64,000 nucleotides of DNA, from NCBI RefSeq assembly GCF_000682695.1, contig NZ_AWFG01000012.1:30032-94031 (forward strand), read 5' to 3'. A program made the position numbers and the translations under genes. Below the pieces are notes generated by a model. That model ran no database searches. It saw only the letters and a list, made by a program, of their open reading frames with translations, and was not told the origin of the DNA. Below, one piece after another: positions 34,654-43,126 of this stretch. The DNA comes from Hyphomonas chukchiensis (lineage in GTDB: Bacteria > Pseudomonadota > Alphaproteobacteria > Caulobacterales > Hyphomonadaceae). Each line of letters begins with the position of its first letter. Position 1 is the first letter of the stretch.

Positions 34654-36813
34654 ATGCGATTTTTTATTCCGCTTCTGCCCCTGGCGATCGTTGCCTGCAC
34701 ACAGACACCCGAAATGGAGACTGCATTGCCAGACGCCCCTGCTGAAAGCCCGAAAGCCGCCGAGACCGATCCCAACCTCTGGCTCGAAGAGGTTGAAGGC
34801 GAGAAAGCTTTGGAATGGGTGCGCGCGCAGAATGAAGGCAGCCTTGCCGAGCTGCAGGCTGACCCGCGCTATGCAAAATATGAAGCGGCAGCCCTGGATG
34901 TCCTGACATCGGATGCGCGCATCCCGTATGGCACGGTGCGCGACGGCATGGTGTACAATTTCTGGCAGGACGATGTGAACGTGCGCGGCCTATGGCGCCG
35001 GACCACGCTTGAGAGCTATGCGACCGACGCGCCGGACTGGGAGACGGTTGTCGATTTCGACAAGCTGGCCGCCGACGAAGGCCGCAACTGGGTCTATACG
35101 GGCGCCAATTGCCTGCGCGAGAAAGGCAAGCCCGTGCGCCATTGCCTCGTGTCGCTGTCGGATGGCGGCAAGGATGCCGTGATCAATCGCGAGTTCGACC
35201 TTGAGACCAAGACCTTTGTTGAGGATGGTTTCGTTACGCCAGAGGCCAAGCAGGGCATTTCATGGGTCGATCCTGATACGCTGCTGATCGCTTCGGACTG
35301 GGGCGAAGGCACGGTCACGGCGTCCGGTTATCCTTTCATCGTGAAACGCTGGAAGCGGGGAACGCCGCTGTCGGAGGCCGAGGAAGTGATCCGCGGTACG
35401 AAGGACCATGTAGGCGTATGGCCATCGGTGATGGAGCTGGAAGACGGGCGGGTGCTGCAGGGGGCGGTGAAGTCGGAGACCTTCTTTACCCATTCCTTCT
35501 GGTGGCTGCCTGAGGGCGAAGCCGAGCCGGTGCGCTGGCCTATCCCGCTGAAATCCTCGCCGGAAGGCATCTACAAGGGGCAGTTCCTCCTGTCGCTGGA
35601 GGAAGACTGGGCGCCGGAGGGCCAGCATACGGCGTTCAGGACGGGCGATCTTGTGGCCTTTGACGTGAAGGCGTTCCTGGAGACGCGTGCCTTGCCGGAG
35701 GTCAGCCTCGTCTTCCGGCCGAATGCGGCGCAGGCGGTGAATGGCGTGGCTGTCGCCAAGGGCGCGGCCCTGCTCTCGATCAATGACAATGTGGCAAGCC
35801 GCGTGTTGCGGCTGGAGCCGGGCGCGGATGGCTGGACGACGGGCGCGCTGGAGCTGCCGGGCACGGGGCAGGCGGGAATCGTGTTTGCTGATGAGCATGA
35901 AGAGACCGTGTTCCTGACCTATCAGGACTTCCTGACGCCGGATTCCCTGCTCGGCTATGACATTGCCAGCGGCGAGGTCTCGACCGTGAAGAGCCTGCCG
36001 GGCAAGTTCGATGCGTCGGGGCTCGAAGTGGAGCAGTTCTTCGCGGTGTCGAAGGACGGGACGAAGGTCCCCTATTTCATCGTGCACAAGACCGGGATGA
36101 AGCTCGATGGCAGCACGCCGACGCTCCTCTATGGGTATGGCGGGTTCCAGGTGTCGATGAATCCGGGCTACAGCCCCGTCACGGGCCGGCTGTGGCTGGA
36201 ACAGGGCGGCGCCTATGTGCTGGCGAATATCAGGGGTGGCGGCGAGTTCGGTCCGGCCTGGCACCAGGCGGGCCTGAAGCTCAACCGACAGCGCGTCTAT
36301 GATGATTTCATCGCGGTGGGCGAAGACCTGATTGCCCGCAAGGTGACCAGTCCGGCGCATCTCGGCATCATGGGCGGGTCCAATGGCGGCCTCTTGATGG
36401 GCGTGATGCTGAACCAGCGGCCGGACCTCTGGAATGCGGTCGTGGTGCAGGTGCCGCTGCTCGACATGATGCGCTATCACCTGCTGCTGGCAGGTGCCTC
36501 ATGGGTGGACGAATATGGCTCTCCGGACGTGCCGGAAGAGCGCGCCTTCCTCGAGACGATCTCGCCCTACCAGAATTTCGATGCGTCCAGGCCCTATCCC
36601 GAACCCTTCTTCGTCACCTCGACCAAGGATGACCGGGTGCATCCCGGCCATGCGCGCAAGATGGCGAAGCTGTTCGAGGATGCGGGCCTGCCCTTCCTCT
36701 ATTACGAGAATATCGATGGGGGCCATTCGGCGGCGGCGAACCAGACGGAACGGGCCAAGCGTACCGCTTTGGAATTCACCTATCTTTCGGAGCGCCTGTT
36801 TGAGGCAAAGTGA
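34654..36813 (+). CDS. Prolyl oligopeptidase family serine peptidase (lipoprotein)
   Basis: 719 residues. The ATG at 34654 is preferred over 34639 because GAGGAG sits 6-8 bases ahead of it. The signal ends in IVAC (Cys15). A beta-propeller domain (from EVEGEKALEWVRAQNE) is followed by the hydrolase domain with Ser576 in GGSNGG, Asp659 in TKDDRV and His691 in GGHSA. S9A peptidases cut short peptides after proline; a periplasmic location is inferred. It is divergent from the amidase. Confidence 0.93.
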   Translation: MRFFIPLLPLAIVACTQTPEMETALPDAPAESPKAAETDPNLWLEEVEGEKALEWVRAQNEGSLAELQADPRYAKYEAAALDVLTSDARIPYGTVRDGMVYNFWQDDVNVRGLWRRTTLESYATDAPDWETVVDFDKLAADEGRNWVYTGANCLREKGKPVRHCLVSLSDGGKDAVINREFDLETKTFVEDGFVTPEAKQGISWVDPDTLLIASDWGEGTVTASGYPFIVKRWKRGTPLSEAEEVIRGTKDHVGVWPSVMELEDGRVLQGAVKSETFFTHSFWWLPEGEAEPVRWPIPLKSSPEGIYKGQFLLSLEEDWAPEGQHTAFRTGDLVAFDVKAFLETRALPEVSLVFRPNAAQAVNGVAVAKGAALLSINDNVASRVLRLEPGADGWTTGALELPGTGQAGIVFADEHEETVFLTYQDFLTPDSLLGYDIASGEVSTVKSLPGKFDASGLEVEQFFAVSKDGTKVPYFIVHKTGMKLDGSTPTLLYGYGGFQVSMNPGYSPVTGRLWLEQGGAYVLANIRGGGEFGPAWHQAGLKLNRQRVYDDFIAVGEDLIARKVTSPAHLGIMGGSNGGLLMGVMLNQRPDLWNAVVVQVPLLDMMRYHLLLAGASWVDEYGSPDVPEERAFLETISPYQNFDASRPYPEPFFVTSTKDDRVHPGHARKMAKLFEDAGLPFLYYENIDGGHSAAANQTERAKRTALEFTYLSERLFEAK

Positions 36814-36917
36814 GTATTGTTTTGGAATTAACTGAGGGATTAGGTTCCGAATAAGAATGCATAGCCATTCTTTCGCCGGGGGCTTGTCAGTTTTTCAATC
36901 CGTGAGACCTTCAGGGC

Positions 36918-37508
36918 ATGCGGCTCGACGAGAAGGATTTCCATAACGACGTCGTCCGGCTTGACCTGCTGGAGGAAAGTGACCGTGCGCGGCTTGCCGC
37001 GTCGGGCGCGGTGCAAGCCATGTGGGACTGGCTGCCGGTCATGCCCACAGGCACGAATTTCCATGCCTATTTCGACTTCATGCTTGCCATGAAACAGCAG
37101 GGAAGCATCATTCCCTTCTCGATCACGCGACAGTCGGACGGCGCCTTTGCGGGTGTGATTGCCTATCTGGACGTATCGCGCACGCATCGACGTGTCGGCA
37201 TCGGCTATGTCTGGCACCCGCCGGAAATGCGCGGCACGGTGGTGCCTGTGGCAACACAGATGGCGATGATCGGCCGGGCCTTTGGCGCCCGGATGCGCCG
37301 GATCGAGTTTCCCATCGCGGCGGCCAATGAGCGGGCGATCAGGGCCCTTGAGCGGCTGGGCGCGCGCAATGAAGGGGTCTTGCGCCGCTATATGCGCCTC
37401 GCGGACGGTTCGTGGGCCGATCTGGCCGTCCTGTCGCTGGTGGATGCTGAGATAAGGGCCGCGATCGACCTCCTGAAGGACCGGGTCGCAGAGATGCAGA
37501 TGGCTTGA
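36918..37508 (+). CDS. GNAT family N-acetyltransferase (RimJ/RimL-like)
   Basis: 196 residues. The order is HNDVVRLDLLEESDRARL, PFSITRQSDGAFAGVIAYLD, HRRVGIGYVWHPPEMRGT (acetyl-CoA loop region) and RIEFPIAAANERAIRALERLGARNEGVLRRYMR. This is the pattern of RimJ/RimL-type acetyltransferases acting on protein N-termini or small amines. The target is unknown. Confidence 0.85.
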   Translation: MRLDEKDFHNDVVRLDLLEESDRARLAASGAVQAMWDWLPVMPTGTNFHAYFDFMLAMKQQGSIIPFSITRQSDGAFAGVIAYLDVSRTHRRVGIGYVWHPPEMRGTVVPVATQMAMIGRAFGARMRRIEFPIAAANERAIRALERLGARNEGVLRRYMRLADGSWADLAVLSLVDAEIRAAIDLLKDRVAEMQMA

Positions 37509-37593
37509 CCTGACCGGCCCCTCATGCTTTAGGCGCCGCTACATCCGCGCAAAATACAGAAGCGCGCTTTGACTGATCCATGAGGTCAGCGAG

Positions 37594-37627
37594 GCCCCCC
37601 GCCCGGCGAAGGTTCGCTCAGCGGGGC
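37594..37627 (+). promoter_or_regulatory. Stable hairpin in the ffh leader
   Basis: CCCCGC (37597-37602) pairs with GCGGGG (37621-37626), and an inner GCGA/TCGC stem (37606-37609 with 37614-37617) encloses AGGT. It lies 70 bases ahead of ffh, in a 188-base gap with no gene. It may be the 3' end of the upstream transcript or a cis-regulatory leader of ffh. No T-run follows. Confidence 0.4.
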
Positions 37628-37696
37628 TTCATGCTTTGTGCGTTCGGTTTGAGCGCCTATGTCTGTTCCCACAGGCAAAAGGTAAAGGAGTGGCAC

Positions 37697-39175
37697 ATGT
37701 TCGACGCTTTGAGCGATCGTCTTGGCGGTATTTTCGACGGTCTGACCGGCCGCGGCGCACTGTCCGAAAAGGACGTGAATGCCGCGCTGCGCGAGATCCG
37801 TGTGGCCCTGCTCGAGGCCGACGTTGCCCTGCCCGTCGTCAAGGATTTCATCGACAGCGTGCGCACCCGCGCCGTTGGCGAGGAAGTCGTCCGCTCGGTG
37901 AAGCCCGGCCAGCAAGTGGTCAAGATCGTCTATGATGGTCTGGTCGAGATGCTTGGGGGGACGGAGGCTGAAACCGGCCTGCGCGTCGACAATCCGCCCG
38001 CGACGATCATGATGGCCGGCCTTCAGGGCTCGGGTAAAACGACCACGACAGCCAAGATCGCGAAACGCCTGTCGGAAAAACAGCGCAAGCGCGTGCTCCT
38101 CGCCTCGCTCGACGTGCGCCGCCCGGCTGCCATGCAGCAGCTGGCGATCCTTGCCGACCAGTGCGGCGAGAATGTTTCCTCCCTGCCCATCATCGAAGGC
38201 CAGCTGCCGGCGGATATAGCCCGGCGCGCCGTGCAGGCCGCGAAGATTGGCGGCTATGATGTCCTGATCCTCGATACCGCCGGCCGCACGACGATCGACG
38301 AGCAGATGATGAGCGAGGCCGCAGAGATTGCGTCCATCGCCAAGCCGTCCGAAACGCTTCTGGTCGCTGATGCCCTGACAGGTCAGGATGCTGTCGAGAC
38401 CGCCCGTCGCTTCCATGAGCGCCTGCCGCTGACCGGCCTCGTGCTGACACGGATGGACGGCGACGGTCGCGGCGGTGCGGCGCTGTCGATGCGCGCCGTT
38501 ACCGGCCTGCCGATCAAGTTCCTCGGCGTTGGCGAAAAGCTCGACGGCCTCGACGCTTTCGATGCGGGCCGGGTTGCGGGCCGCATCCTCGGTCAGGGCG
38601 ACATTGTCAGCCTCGTCGAAAAAGCGTCTGAGCAGATGGACGCCGAAAAAGCCGAGCGCATGGCCGCGAAGCTCAAGAAGGGCGAATTCGACCTGGAAGA
38701 CATGGCCGACCAGCTGCGCCAGATGCAGCGCATGGGCGGCCTTGGCGGCATCATGGGCATGATGCCCGGCGCGCGCAAAGCCAAGGAAGCCATGGCCAGC
38801 GCCAACCTCGACGACAATGTGCTGAAGCGCCAGGAAGCCATCATCCTGTCGATGACCAAGCAGGAACGCCGCAAGCCGGCCGTCCTCAATGCCTCGCGCC
38901 GCAAGCGCATCGCGGCGGGCTCGGGCACATCGGTGCAGGAAGTGAACAAGCTGCTGAAGATGCACCAGCAGATGGCCGGCATGATGAAGAAGATGCGCAC
39001 CAAGGGCGGCATGAAAGCCATGATGGGCGCGGCCTCTCAGGCCGGCATGTCCCCAGCAGATCTGGCGCGCATGGGCGGCCAGCAACTGCCGCCGGGCATG
39101 GGCTCCGGCAGCCTGCCGGGCGGACTGCCCGGTCTGGGCGGCGGCCTTCCGGGCCTTGGGGGAAAGAAGAAATAG
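37697..39175 (+). CDS. ffh: Signal recognition particle GTPase Ffh
   Basis: 492 residues from the ATG at 37697, with AAAGGAG upstream. The NG domain has GLQGSGKTTT (P-loop), LASLDVRRPAAMQQL and DTAGRT. The methionine-rich M domain follows, with the RNA-binding RKRIAAGSGTSVQEVN and KLLKMHQQMAGMMKKM, and ends in a Gly/Pro-rich tail. Ffh with 4.5S RNA targets nascent membrane proteins. It is followed immediately by chorismate mutase (stop and start abut). Confidence 0.97.
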   Translation: MFDALSDRLGGIFDGLTGRGALSEKDVNAALREIRVALLEADVALPVVKDFIDSVRTRAVGEEVVRSVKPGQQVVKIVYDGLVEMLGGTEAETGLRVDNPPATIMMAGLQGSGKTTTTAKIAKRLSEKQRKRVLLASLDVRRPAAMQQLAILADQCGENVSSLPIIEGQLPADIARRAVQAAKIGGYDVLILDTAGRTTIDEQMMSEAAEIASIAKPSETLLVADALTGQDAVETARRFHERLPLTGLVLTRMDGDGRGGAALSMRAVTGLPIKFLGVGEKLDGLDAFDAGRVAGRILGQGDIVSLVEKASEQMDAEKAERMAAKLKKGEFDLEDMADQLRQMQRMGGLGGIMGMMPGARKAKEAMASANLDDNVLKRQEAIILSMTKQERRKPAVLNASRRKRIAAGSGTSVQEVNKLLKMHQQMAGMMKKMRTKGGMKAMMGAASQAGMSPADLARMGGQQLPPGMGSGSLPGGLPGLGGGLPGLGGKKK

Positions 39176-39490
39176 ATGACGAACGCAGACAACACGCTCG
39201 CCCTTTTCCAGCTGAACCAGCTGCGCGCCAGTATCGACAATATGGACGCGATCCTCGTCCATACGCTGGCGGAGCGCTTCAAGGCTACCAAGGAAGTCGG
39301 CAAGCTGAAGGCGCTTCACAACATGCCGCCGGCCGACAAGAGCCGTGAGGCCCAGCAGATCGAGCGCCTCCGGCGCCTCGCCAATGACGCAGGCCTCGAC
39401 CCGGCCTTCGCCGAGAAATTCCTATCCTTCATCGTGGCGGAAGTGATCCGCCACCATGAGCAGATCCGCAGCGACGAAGCTGAACTTTAA
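39176..39490 (+). CDS. Chorismate mutase (AroQ class)
   Basis: 104 residues, all-helical. LNQLRASIDNMDAILVHTLAERFKATKEVGKLK matches the AroQ N-terminal helix with its active-site Arg and Lys, and a C-terminal helix follows. It converts chorismate to prephenate. It abuts the ffh stop and precedes rpsP by 33 bases, the usual alphaproteobacterial ffh-CM-rpsP order. Confidence 0.9.
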   Translation: MTNADNTLALFQLNQLRASIDNMDAILVHTLAERFKATKEVGKLKALHNMPPADKSREAQQIERLRRLANDAGLDPAFAEKFLSFIVAEVIRHHEQIRSDEAEL

Positions 39491-39523
39491 TTCCAGAGAC
39501 GACACTTTACAGGAGTAACCCCA

Positions 39524-39982
39524 ATGTCCCTCAAGATCCGACTCGCCCGTGGCGGGTCCAAGAAACGCCCTTTCTATTCGGTTGTTATCGCTGACGCCCG
39601 CGCGCCACGCGACGGTCGCTTCATCGAGAAAATCGGCGTCTATGACCCGCGCCTTGCAAAAGACTCCGGCGAGCGCGTCAAGATCGACGGCGTGAAAGCG
39701 GCTGAATGGCTCAAGAAAGGCGCTCAGCCAACCGAGCGCGTCGGCCGCTTCCTGTCGCAGATCACGCTCGAAGGCGAATCCGCACCGATCTACACATGGG
39801 CCGCCGGCAATAACCCGAAAAAAGGTGAGCCAGGCAAGAAAGCCCAGGAGCGCGTGAAAGAGCGTGCCGACAAGGCGACGGCTGCTGCTGAAGCCGCTGC
39901 CTCCGCTGCTGAAGCTGCCGCCGCCGCAGCTGCCGCACCTGCGGAAGAGGAAGCACCGGCTGAAGAAGCCGCTTCGGAATAG
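39524..39982 (+). CDS. rpsP: 30S ribosomal protein S16 with Ala/Glu-rich tail
   Basis: 152 residues. Residues 1-85 are standard S16 ([30 protein letters not shown], then [10 protein letters not shown]). The remaining roughly 50 residues are a charged linker followed by an Ala/Glu-rich low-complexity tail ([12 protein letters not shown] at the end). Most bacterial S16 proteins are 80-90 residues. AGGAG precedes the ATG. A terminator follows. Confidence 0.96.
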   Translation: MSLKIRLARGGSKKRPFYSVVIADARAPRDGRFIEKIGVYDPRLAKDSGERVKIDGVKAAEWLKKGAQPTERVGRFLSQITLEGESAPIYTWAAGNNPKKGEPGKKAQERVKERADKATAAAEAAASAAEAAAAAAAAPAEEEAPAEEAASE

Positions 39983-40008
39983 GTTTCGATCCTGTATCGA
40001 ATCTGAAG

Positions 40009-40036
40009 GGGCCAGTGCTGTTTGCACTGGCCTTTT
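40009..40036 (+). terminator. Rho-independent terminator after rpsP
   Basis: GGCCAGTGC (40010-40018) and GCACTGGCC (40024-40032) form a 9-base perfect stem with a TGTTT loop, followed by TTTT. It separates rpsP from the beta-gamma-crystallin gene and from rimM, which must therefore have another promoter or rely on read-through. Confidence 0.85.
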
Positions 40037-40143
40037 CTGTTTGCAGTGGCACTCGCGTACGGCCTGAATGCGAGGCAACGGGGAACCTTGTCCCGGTTCA
40101 GTTCGCTTAGCCTAGACATGAGGCTGACCGAAAGGAGACCGCT

Positions 40144-40860
40144 ATGAACAGGTTGACGCACTACCGAAACGGCGCGCTCGTCGCCGCCACTATTGCCGCC
40201 CTTGCCCTGCCAGCGCAGGCCGCACCGCATCGTGACGCCTATCGCGGTGGACACGGCGGCGTTGTCTTGCACGCCGATGGCAATTTCAGAGGCGAGGCCA
40301 TCGAGGTGAATGGGGCTGTGCCCGATCTCTCGCGCGTTCGTTTCAATGATCGTGTTTCGTCGATCAGCATTGGCTCAGGCATTTGGGAAGTCTGCTCCGA
40401 CGCAAACTTCAAGGGGCGCTGTGCCACGATCGACACCAGTGTTTCGAGGCTTGGCGACCTGCGCCTGAACGACAATATCTCCTCGATCCGTCCGGTCGGC
40501 TATGGGCGCGGGGGTGTCGCTGAGCGCGGTCGCTGGAATGGGGGATATGCGAATGGCGGCGCGGATGTCGTGCTGTTTTCGCGCGCCGGCATGAGCGGCG
40601 AGCAGGTTGGCATCAATCGCGACATTGCCGACCTTTCTGCCTACCGCTTCAACGACAAGGCCAGCTCGATCCTTGTGACACAAGGGACATGGCTTGCCTG
40701 CGAACATGCCAACTACAAGGGCCGCTGCGAAGTGGTCTCGCGGGGCTCGGGCGACCTGCGACCGATCGGCCTGAATGACAATATCTCGTCGATCAGGCGC
40801 TATGACAGCCGGTATGAGGCGCACAATGATTACGATCGCCACGACGGCTGGAGGCGCTAA
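40144..40860 (+). CDS. Secreted beta/gamma-crystallin protein, two domains
   Basis: 238 residues. The signal peptide ends near ALPAQA-A (residues 1-27). Two beta/gamma-crystallin domains follow (about 38-118 and 138-220), each of two Greek keys. The calcium-binding motif (N/D)(N/D)xx(S/T)S is visible four times: NDRVSS, NDNISS, NDKASS and NDNISS. Paired cysteines in WEVCSDANFKGRC and WLACEHANYKGRC suggest disulphides, fitting export. It is an extracytoplasmic Ca-binding protein by family. It sits between rpsP and rimM, which is unusual. Confidence 0.88.
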   Translation: MNRLTHYRNGALVAATIAALALPAQAAPHRDAYRGGHGGVVLHADGNFRGEAIEVNGAVPDLSRVRFNDRVSSISIGSGIWEVCSDANFKGRCATIDTSVSRLGDLRLNDNISSIRPVGYGRGGVAERGRWNGGYANGGADVVLFSRAGMSGEQVGINRDIADLSAYRFNDKASSILVTQGTWLACEHANYKGRCEVVSRGSGDLRPIGLNDNISSIRRYDSRYEAHNDYDRHDGWRR

Positions 40861-40869
40861 AGACCCGTT

Positions 40870-40897
40870 CTCTCTGGCCGCGAGTAGGGCTAGAGAG
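40870..40897 (+). promoter_or_regulatory. Hairpin covering the rimM ribosome binding site
   Basis: CTCTCTGGCC (40870-40879) pairs with GGCTAGAGAG (40888-40897), a 10-base stem with one G-T pair and an 8-base loop. The 3' arm contains the AGAGG Shine-Dalgarno of rimM (ATG at 40903). It could limit rimM translation; no T-run follows, so it is not a classic terminator. Confidence 0.5.
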
Positions 40898-40902
40898 GCG
40901 GC

Positions 40903-41439
40903 ATGACGTCGAAACCTGAAGAGAAGCTGATCGTTGTGGGTGCCCTGAAGGGCGCCCATGGCGTGCGCGGTGAAGTACGCGTGAAGAGTTTCACGGCCGA
41001 GCCCGAAGACCTGTTCACCTATGGGCCCCTGACCGATGCAAATGGGCGGGTTCTGCTGACGCCGCTGTCGGCCCGGCCCGGCAATGATCATTTCATCGTC
41101 GCCACGCGCGAGCAGAAGCAGAAGGAAGAATGGGACGCGCTTAAAGGCGCTCTCTTGCATGTCGCCCGGGCGCAGCTGCCCGAGGCCGAAGAGGACGAGT
41201 TCTATATCGAGGATCTCGTCGGGCTCGATGTCGTCACTGAGGGGGCGAGCGTCGCGGGACGGGTCAAGTCAGTGCAGAATTTCGGCGCCGATGACCTGCT
41301 GGAAGTTCAGCTGGTGACGGGTGGCCATAGTGTGTTCGTGCCGTTCACGCTGGCAGATGTGCCCGAGATCGATTTCGAGACGGGGCGCGTGCATATCCCC
41401 GATCTGGCCAGCTGGAGCGAGCCCGCCGCCGACGAATAG
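40903..41439 (+). CDS. rimM: 16S rRNA processing protein RimM
   Basis: 178 residues. LIVVGALKGAHGVRGEVRVKSFT is the RimM N-terminal signature; the PRC-barrel domain follows (FYIEDLVGLDVVTE, then VFVPFTLADVPEIDFETGRVHI). It assists 30S maturation near S19. It is separated from trmD by 5.6 kb here, although the pair is usually adjacent. Confidence 0.95.
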   Translation: MTSKPEEKLIVVGALKGAHGVRGEVRVKSFTAEPEDLFTYGPLTDANGRVLLTPLSARPGNDHFIVATREQKQKEEWDALKGALLHVARAQLPEAEEDEFYIEDLVGLDVVTEGASVAGRVKSVQNFGADDLLEVQLVTGGHSVFVPFTLADVPEIDFETGRVHIPDLASWSEPAADE

Positions 41440-41516
41440 CAGCCCGGGCAGCGCATGTTGTGAGTGGTTCAGGTGGCATGCCGCATGTTACGATTTGTAA
41501 CTGAGAGGTTTTGGCC

Positions 41517-43112
41517 ATGCTTGCCACACTCCTGCGCCTTGGCGCGCTGATCGCCCTTCCCTTCGCCACAGCTGGCGTGGCTGCTGCGCAATATGACGAT
41601 GTCCAGGACGAGGCGGCGCTGATCCTCTTTGGCGGCGAGAATTATACCGGATCCGCCGTCAATGTTTTCGACCCGATCTATTCCCTGCCGGATATCCAGT
41701 TCAATGACCGTGCCCGCTCAGTGGCCGTGCTGTCGGGCGCCTGGGAGCTTTGCGAGCATAGCGATTTCACCGGTCGCTGCGTGTTCCTCCGCGAGGACGT
41801 TCCCGACCTTCGCTATTACGGCCTTGAGGGGCAAGTGTCGTCGGTGCGGCCTATTTATGAGTATACGGATGCCGAGAACGGGCTGATGTTCGTGCGCGAT
41901 GAGAATGGCTATATCCGGTACGCCGACGATGCGCAGTATGGGTATGATACATACTCGCATGGCTATGGCGCGACGACGCGGGTGGAAGTCTACCATTACG
42001 GCTATTCGCCCGCTTACAGGTCTTACGGATACTACGATCCGCTGGCCGGGTACGGGCCCTATGGCTTTGGCTATTCGCGCGGTGGCTACAACACCTATCG
42101 CCCCTATCACCGGAAGCCCAGGCCCCTGCGCGGACACTATGGTGCGCGCGATGCGGACGCGACACTCTATGTGGATTCCAATGGGCGGGGCGCATCGCTC
42201 GGCATCAATCGCGGTGTCAGGGATCTCAGCCGTTACCGCTTCAATGACAATGTGTCGTCGCTGAATATCAAGTCCGGCAAGTGGGAAGTCTGCGAGCACG
42301 CTAATTTCAAGGGGCGCTGCGAAATCATCGATGCCTCGACAGGCAAGCTGAACGGCCTCCGCCTCAACGACAATATTTCATCGATCCGCCCTGTCGGCGG
42401 TGACCGGGACAATCGCGGCGACGGACGCGATCGCGGACATCGCGGTGATAATGCCGGTCGTGGCGGCAATGACTACGCGGGCCGTGACAGGGGTGGCCGA
42501 GGCGACGAGCCACGCGCCGACCGTGGCCAGCAGGGCGACCGGGGCCAGCGCGGGCCCGGGCGTCCAGGGGGTGGGCGTGGCGCCGATGCGCTTGCCGGTG
42601 GGCCGGGAACCATACCGTCCCTGCCGGACACGACTTTGCCAAATCGCCAGCCGCAGCGCGGCTTTGTGCCGCCGGACCCGATCAGCAAGACGGTACAGCC
42701 GCCGCGGCAGGAACGCCCGCGCGGCGATGCGGTCCGCCGTGACGTGCCACGCATCCGTGACACAGGCGACCGGCGCGGCGGCGATCAACAACGCGCCCGT
42801 CCTGACCGGCAGGTTGAGCGCAGGCCTCAGCCACAGCGCCAGCAGACACAGCGTGTGCTGCCTCAGACGCCCGCCATGCAGTCGCGCCAGCCTGTGCGGG
42901 CACCTGTACAGGCCGCTCCACAGGTGCGAGCGCCAGCACCGCAGGCCCGGGCGCCCCAAGTGCGTGCCGTGCCTCCGCCTGCGCCTGTCAGGGTGGCGCC
43001 TCAGCCGCGTCCACAGGCTCAGGCACCGCCGGAGCGGCAAGTCAGGGCAGACCCACGCTCGCCCGCCGGCATCAGGGCGCGTGACCGGTCGTTGCGCGGT
43101 GACGAAAAATAA
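41517..43112 (+). CDS. Secreted beta/gamma-crystallin protein with low-complexity linker and tail
   Basis: 531 residues from the ATG at 41517 (GAGAGG upstream; a TTG two codons earlier is in frame). The signal peptide ends near GVAAAQ. A first crystallin domain (about 35-115) has degenerate motifs (NDRARS, EGQVSS). A Tyr/Gly-rich linker of about 80 residues (YGYDTYSHGYG type) follows. A second crystallin domain (about 215-300) has intact NDNVSS and NDNISS and the same C...C pairs as the gene at 40144. The last 220 residues are Arg/Gly then Pro/Gln/Arg-rich and probably disordered. It is paralogous to the gene at 40144. Confidence 0.85.
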   Translation: MLATLLRLGALIALPFATAGVAAAQYDDVQDEAALILFGGENYTGSAVNVFDPIYSLPDIQFNDRARSVAVLSGAWELCEHSDFTGRCVFLREDVPDLRYYGLEGQVSSVRPIYEYTDAENGLMFVRDENGYIRYADDAQYGYDTYSHGYGATTRVEVYHYGYSPAYRSYGYYDPLAGYGPYGFGYSRGGYNTYRPYHRKPRPLRGHYGARDADATLYVDSNGRGASLGINRGVRDLSRYRFNDNVSSLNIKSGKWEVCEHANFKGRCEIIDASTGKLNGLRLNDNISSIRPVGGDRDNRGDGRDRGHRGDNAGRGGNDYAGRDRGGRGDEPRADRGQQGDRGQRGPGRPGGGRGADALAGGPGTIPSLPDTTLPNRQPQRGFVPPDPISKTVQPPRQERPRGDAVRRDVPRIRDTGDRRGGDQQRARPDRQVERRPQPQRQQTQRVLPQTPAMQSRQPVRAPVQAAPQVRAPAPQARAPQVRAVPPPAPVRVAPQPRPQAQAPPERQVRADPRSPAGIRARDRSLRGDEK

Positions 43113-43126
43113 GTCCCGGTGAAGGC

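Noticed and set aside
35260..36480. 406-codon open frame on the minus strand across the prolyl oligopeptidase gene
   Set aside because: The plus strand encodes the full catalytic triad; the minus frame is a shadow.
37571..37630. SRP (4.5S) RNA gene upstream of ffh
   Set aside because: A GGTCAG and a hairpin are present, but the GGAAGG tetraloop region and AGCA asymmetric loop of SRP RNA are missing.
37586..39319. 577-codon open frame on the minus strand across ffh
   Set aside because: It is antisense to ffh, with leucine/alanine/histidine-rich shadow sequence and no family features.
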